Translations under genes and position numbers: made by a program
Notes under the pieces: generated by a model
What the model saw: only the letters and a program-made list of their open reading frames with translations
What the model was told of the DNA's origin: nothing
The model's database searches: none
Shown here: in pieces, positions 63,724-64,000 of the stretch
Numbering within the stretch: position 1 is the stretch's first letter
Layout of the letters: every line of letters starts with the position of its first letter
NCBI GenBank assembly: GCA_002319795.1
Contig: DCFU01000027.1
Span: forward strand, 62,001 to 126,000
Origin: Megamonas sp. UBA1796
GTDB lineage: Bacteria; Bacillota; Negativicutes; Selenomonadales; Selenomonadaceae
Length of the DNA stretch: 64,000 nucleotides
Reading direction: 5' to 3'

Positions 63724-64000
63724 TTAGTGAAGTTCCTGCGCTGCTAAAGCAAGCGCCGCAGCAATAACCTTATCCATATCATAATACTGATAACTTCCGA
63801 GCCGGCCGCCGAAAATAACATTCTTCTCTGCTACTGCCTTTGCACGATATTTTTCATATAGTGCCACATTTCGACTGTCATTGACCGTATAATATGGTTC
63901 ATCGTTCCGGCTCCAGTCTTTGGGATATTCCCTCGTCACTACTGTCTTCGGTTGAGTACCAAACTCAAAATGTTTATGTTCAATAATGCGTGTATAAGGA
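63724..64000 (-). CDS. glf: UDP-galactopyranose mutase, C-terminal part (cut by window edge)
   Basis: About 91 C-terminal residues are visible; the frame runs through base 64000 without a start. The sequence PYTRIIEHKHFEFGTQPKTV, the following WSRNDEPYYTVNDSRN and the C-terminal GRLGSYQYYDMDKVIAAAL are hallmark segments of this flavoenzyme (about 370 residues). It interconverts UDP-galactopyranose and UDP-galactofuranose for surface glycans. 100 nt separate it from the GT2 gene downstream. Confidence 0.93.
   Translation of the reverse strand, partial: PYTRIIEHKHFEFGTQPKTVVTREYPKDWSRNDEPYYTVNDSRNVALYEKYRAKAVAEKNVIFGGRLGSYQYYDMDKVIAAALALAAQELH

Noticed and set aside
1..64000. tRNA, rRNA and CRISPR arrays
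   Set aside because: By eye no cloverleaf-like tRNA ends, rRNA stretches or regularly spaced direct repeats were found on either strand; a dedicated scan was not possible.

Overview
The window looks like a chromosome segment of a diderm Firmicute, most likely a gut-type anaerobe of the Negativicutes (Selenomonas/Mitsuokella-like). I infer this from a mix of traits. There is an outer-membrane TolC with MacAB efflux. There are also Firmicute-style genes: long-form hpf, csaB with a DUF5693 partner, a YesM/YesN-type two-component system, strong AGGAGG ribosome sites, and consensus sigma-A-type promoters. The genus is not resolved. No rRNA, tRNA, CRISPR array or intact mobile element was seen.

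Layout. 1-3 kb: end of an unknown gene, a periplasmic AMIN amidase, and an amino-acid ABC ATPase/permease pair without its binding protein. 3-7.8 kb: YesM-like kinase, YesN-like regulator and an orphan sugar-type binding lipoprotein in one operon. 7.8-12.2 kb: esterase, adenine deaminase and NCS2 purine permease. 12.2-18.5 kb: chemoreceptor, orphan galactitol-type PTS IIC, amino-acid binding lipoprotein and an HD-GYP-like phosphodiesterase. 18.6-23.1 kb: MacAB-TolC efflux operon. 23.3-26.3 kb: XdhC molybdenum-hydroxylase maturation factor and RecQ. 26.3-30.2 kb: ftsE-ftsX-envC-ctpA envelope/division operon.

30.3-44.6 kb is the most interesting block, an anaerobic purine/urate catabolic locus: ridA, ygfK and ssnA on the minus strand; a YheO-type regulator on the plus strand; an RnfB-like polyferredoxin and xdhD on the minus strand; then ygeX-ygeY-ygeW-carbamate kinase on the plus strand. 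From family knowledge, XdhD and YgfK perform the redox steps on the purine. SsnA and YgeY are hydrolases. YgeX splits 2,3-diaminopropionate to pyruvate and ammonia, and YgeW with carbamate kinase would recover ATP from a carbamoyl product. RidA would remove the 2-aminoacrylate released by YgeX. The adenine deaminase, purine permease and XdhC elsewhere in the window fit the same metabolism. No hydantoinase (hyuA) and no separate FAD subunit are present. The ssnA-ygfK mRNA appears to have a roughly 190-nt structured leader ending in an intrinsic terminator, a candidate riboswitch or attenuator.

44.6-53.4 kb: one long minus-strand operon secA-prfB-lmeA-like-DUF5693-csaB, then hpf and a cold-shock gene; prfB carries the autoregulatory +1 frameshift. 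53.5-55.8 kb: complete glutamine-type ABC importer. 55.9-56.6 kb: a zinc-ribbon protein and a YjfB-like small motility protein. 56.6-64 kb: a glycosylation island with an OGT/SPINDLY-like transferase, a DUF4422 transferase, two tandem paralogous GT2 proteins, and the 3' part of UDP-galactopyranose mutase running off the window.
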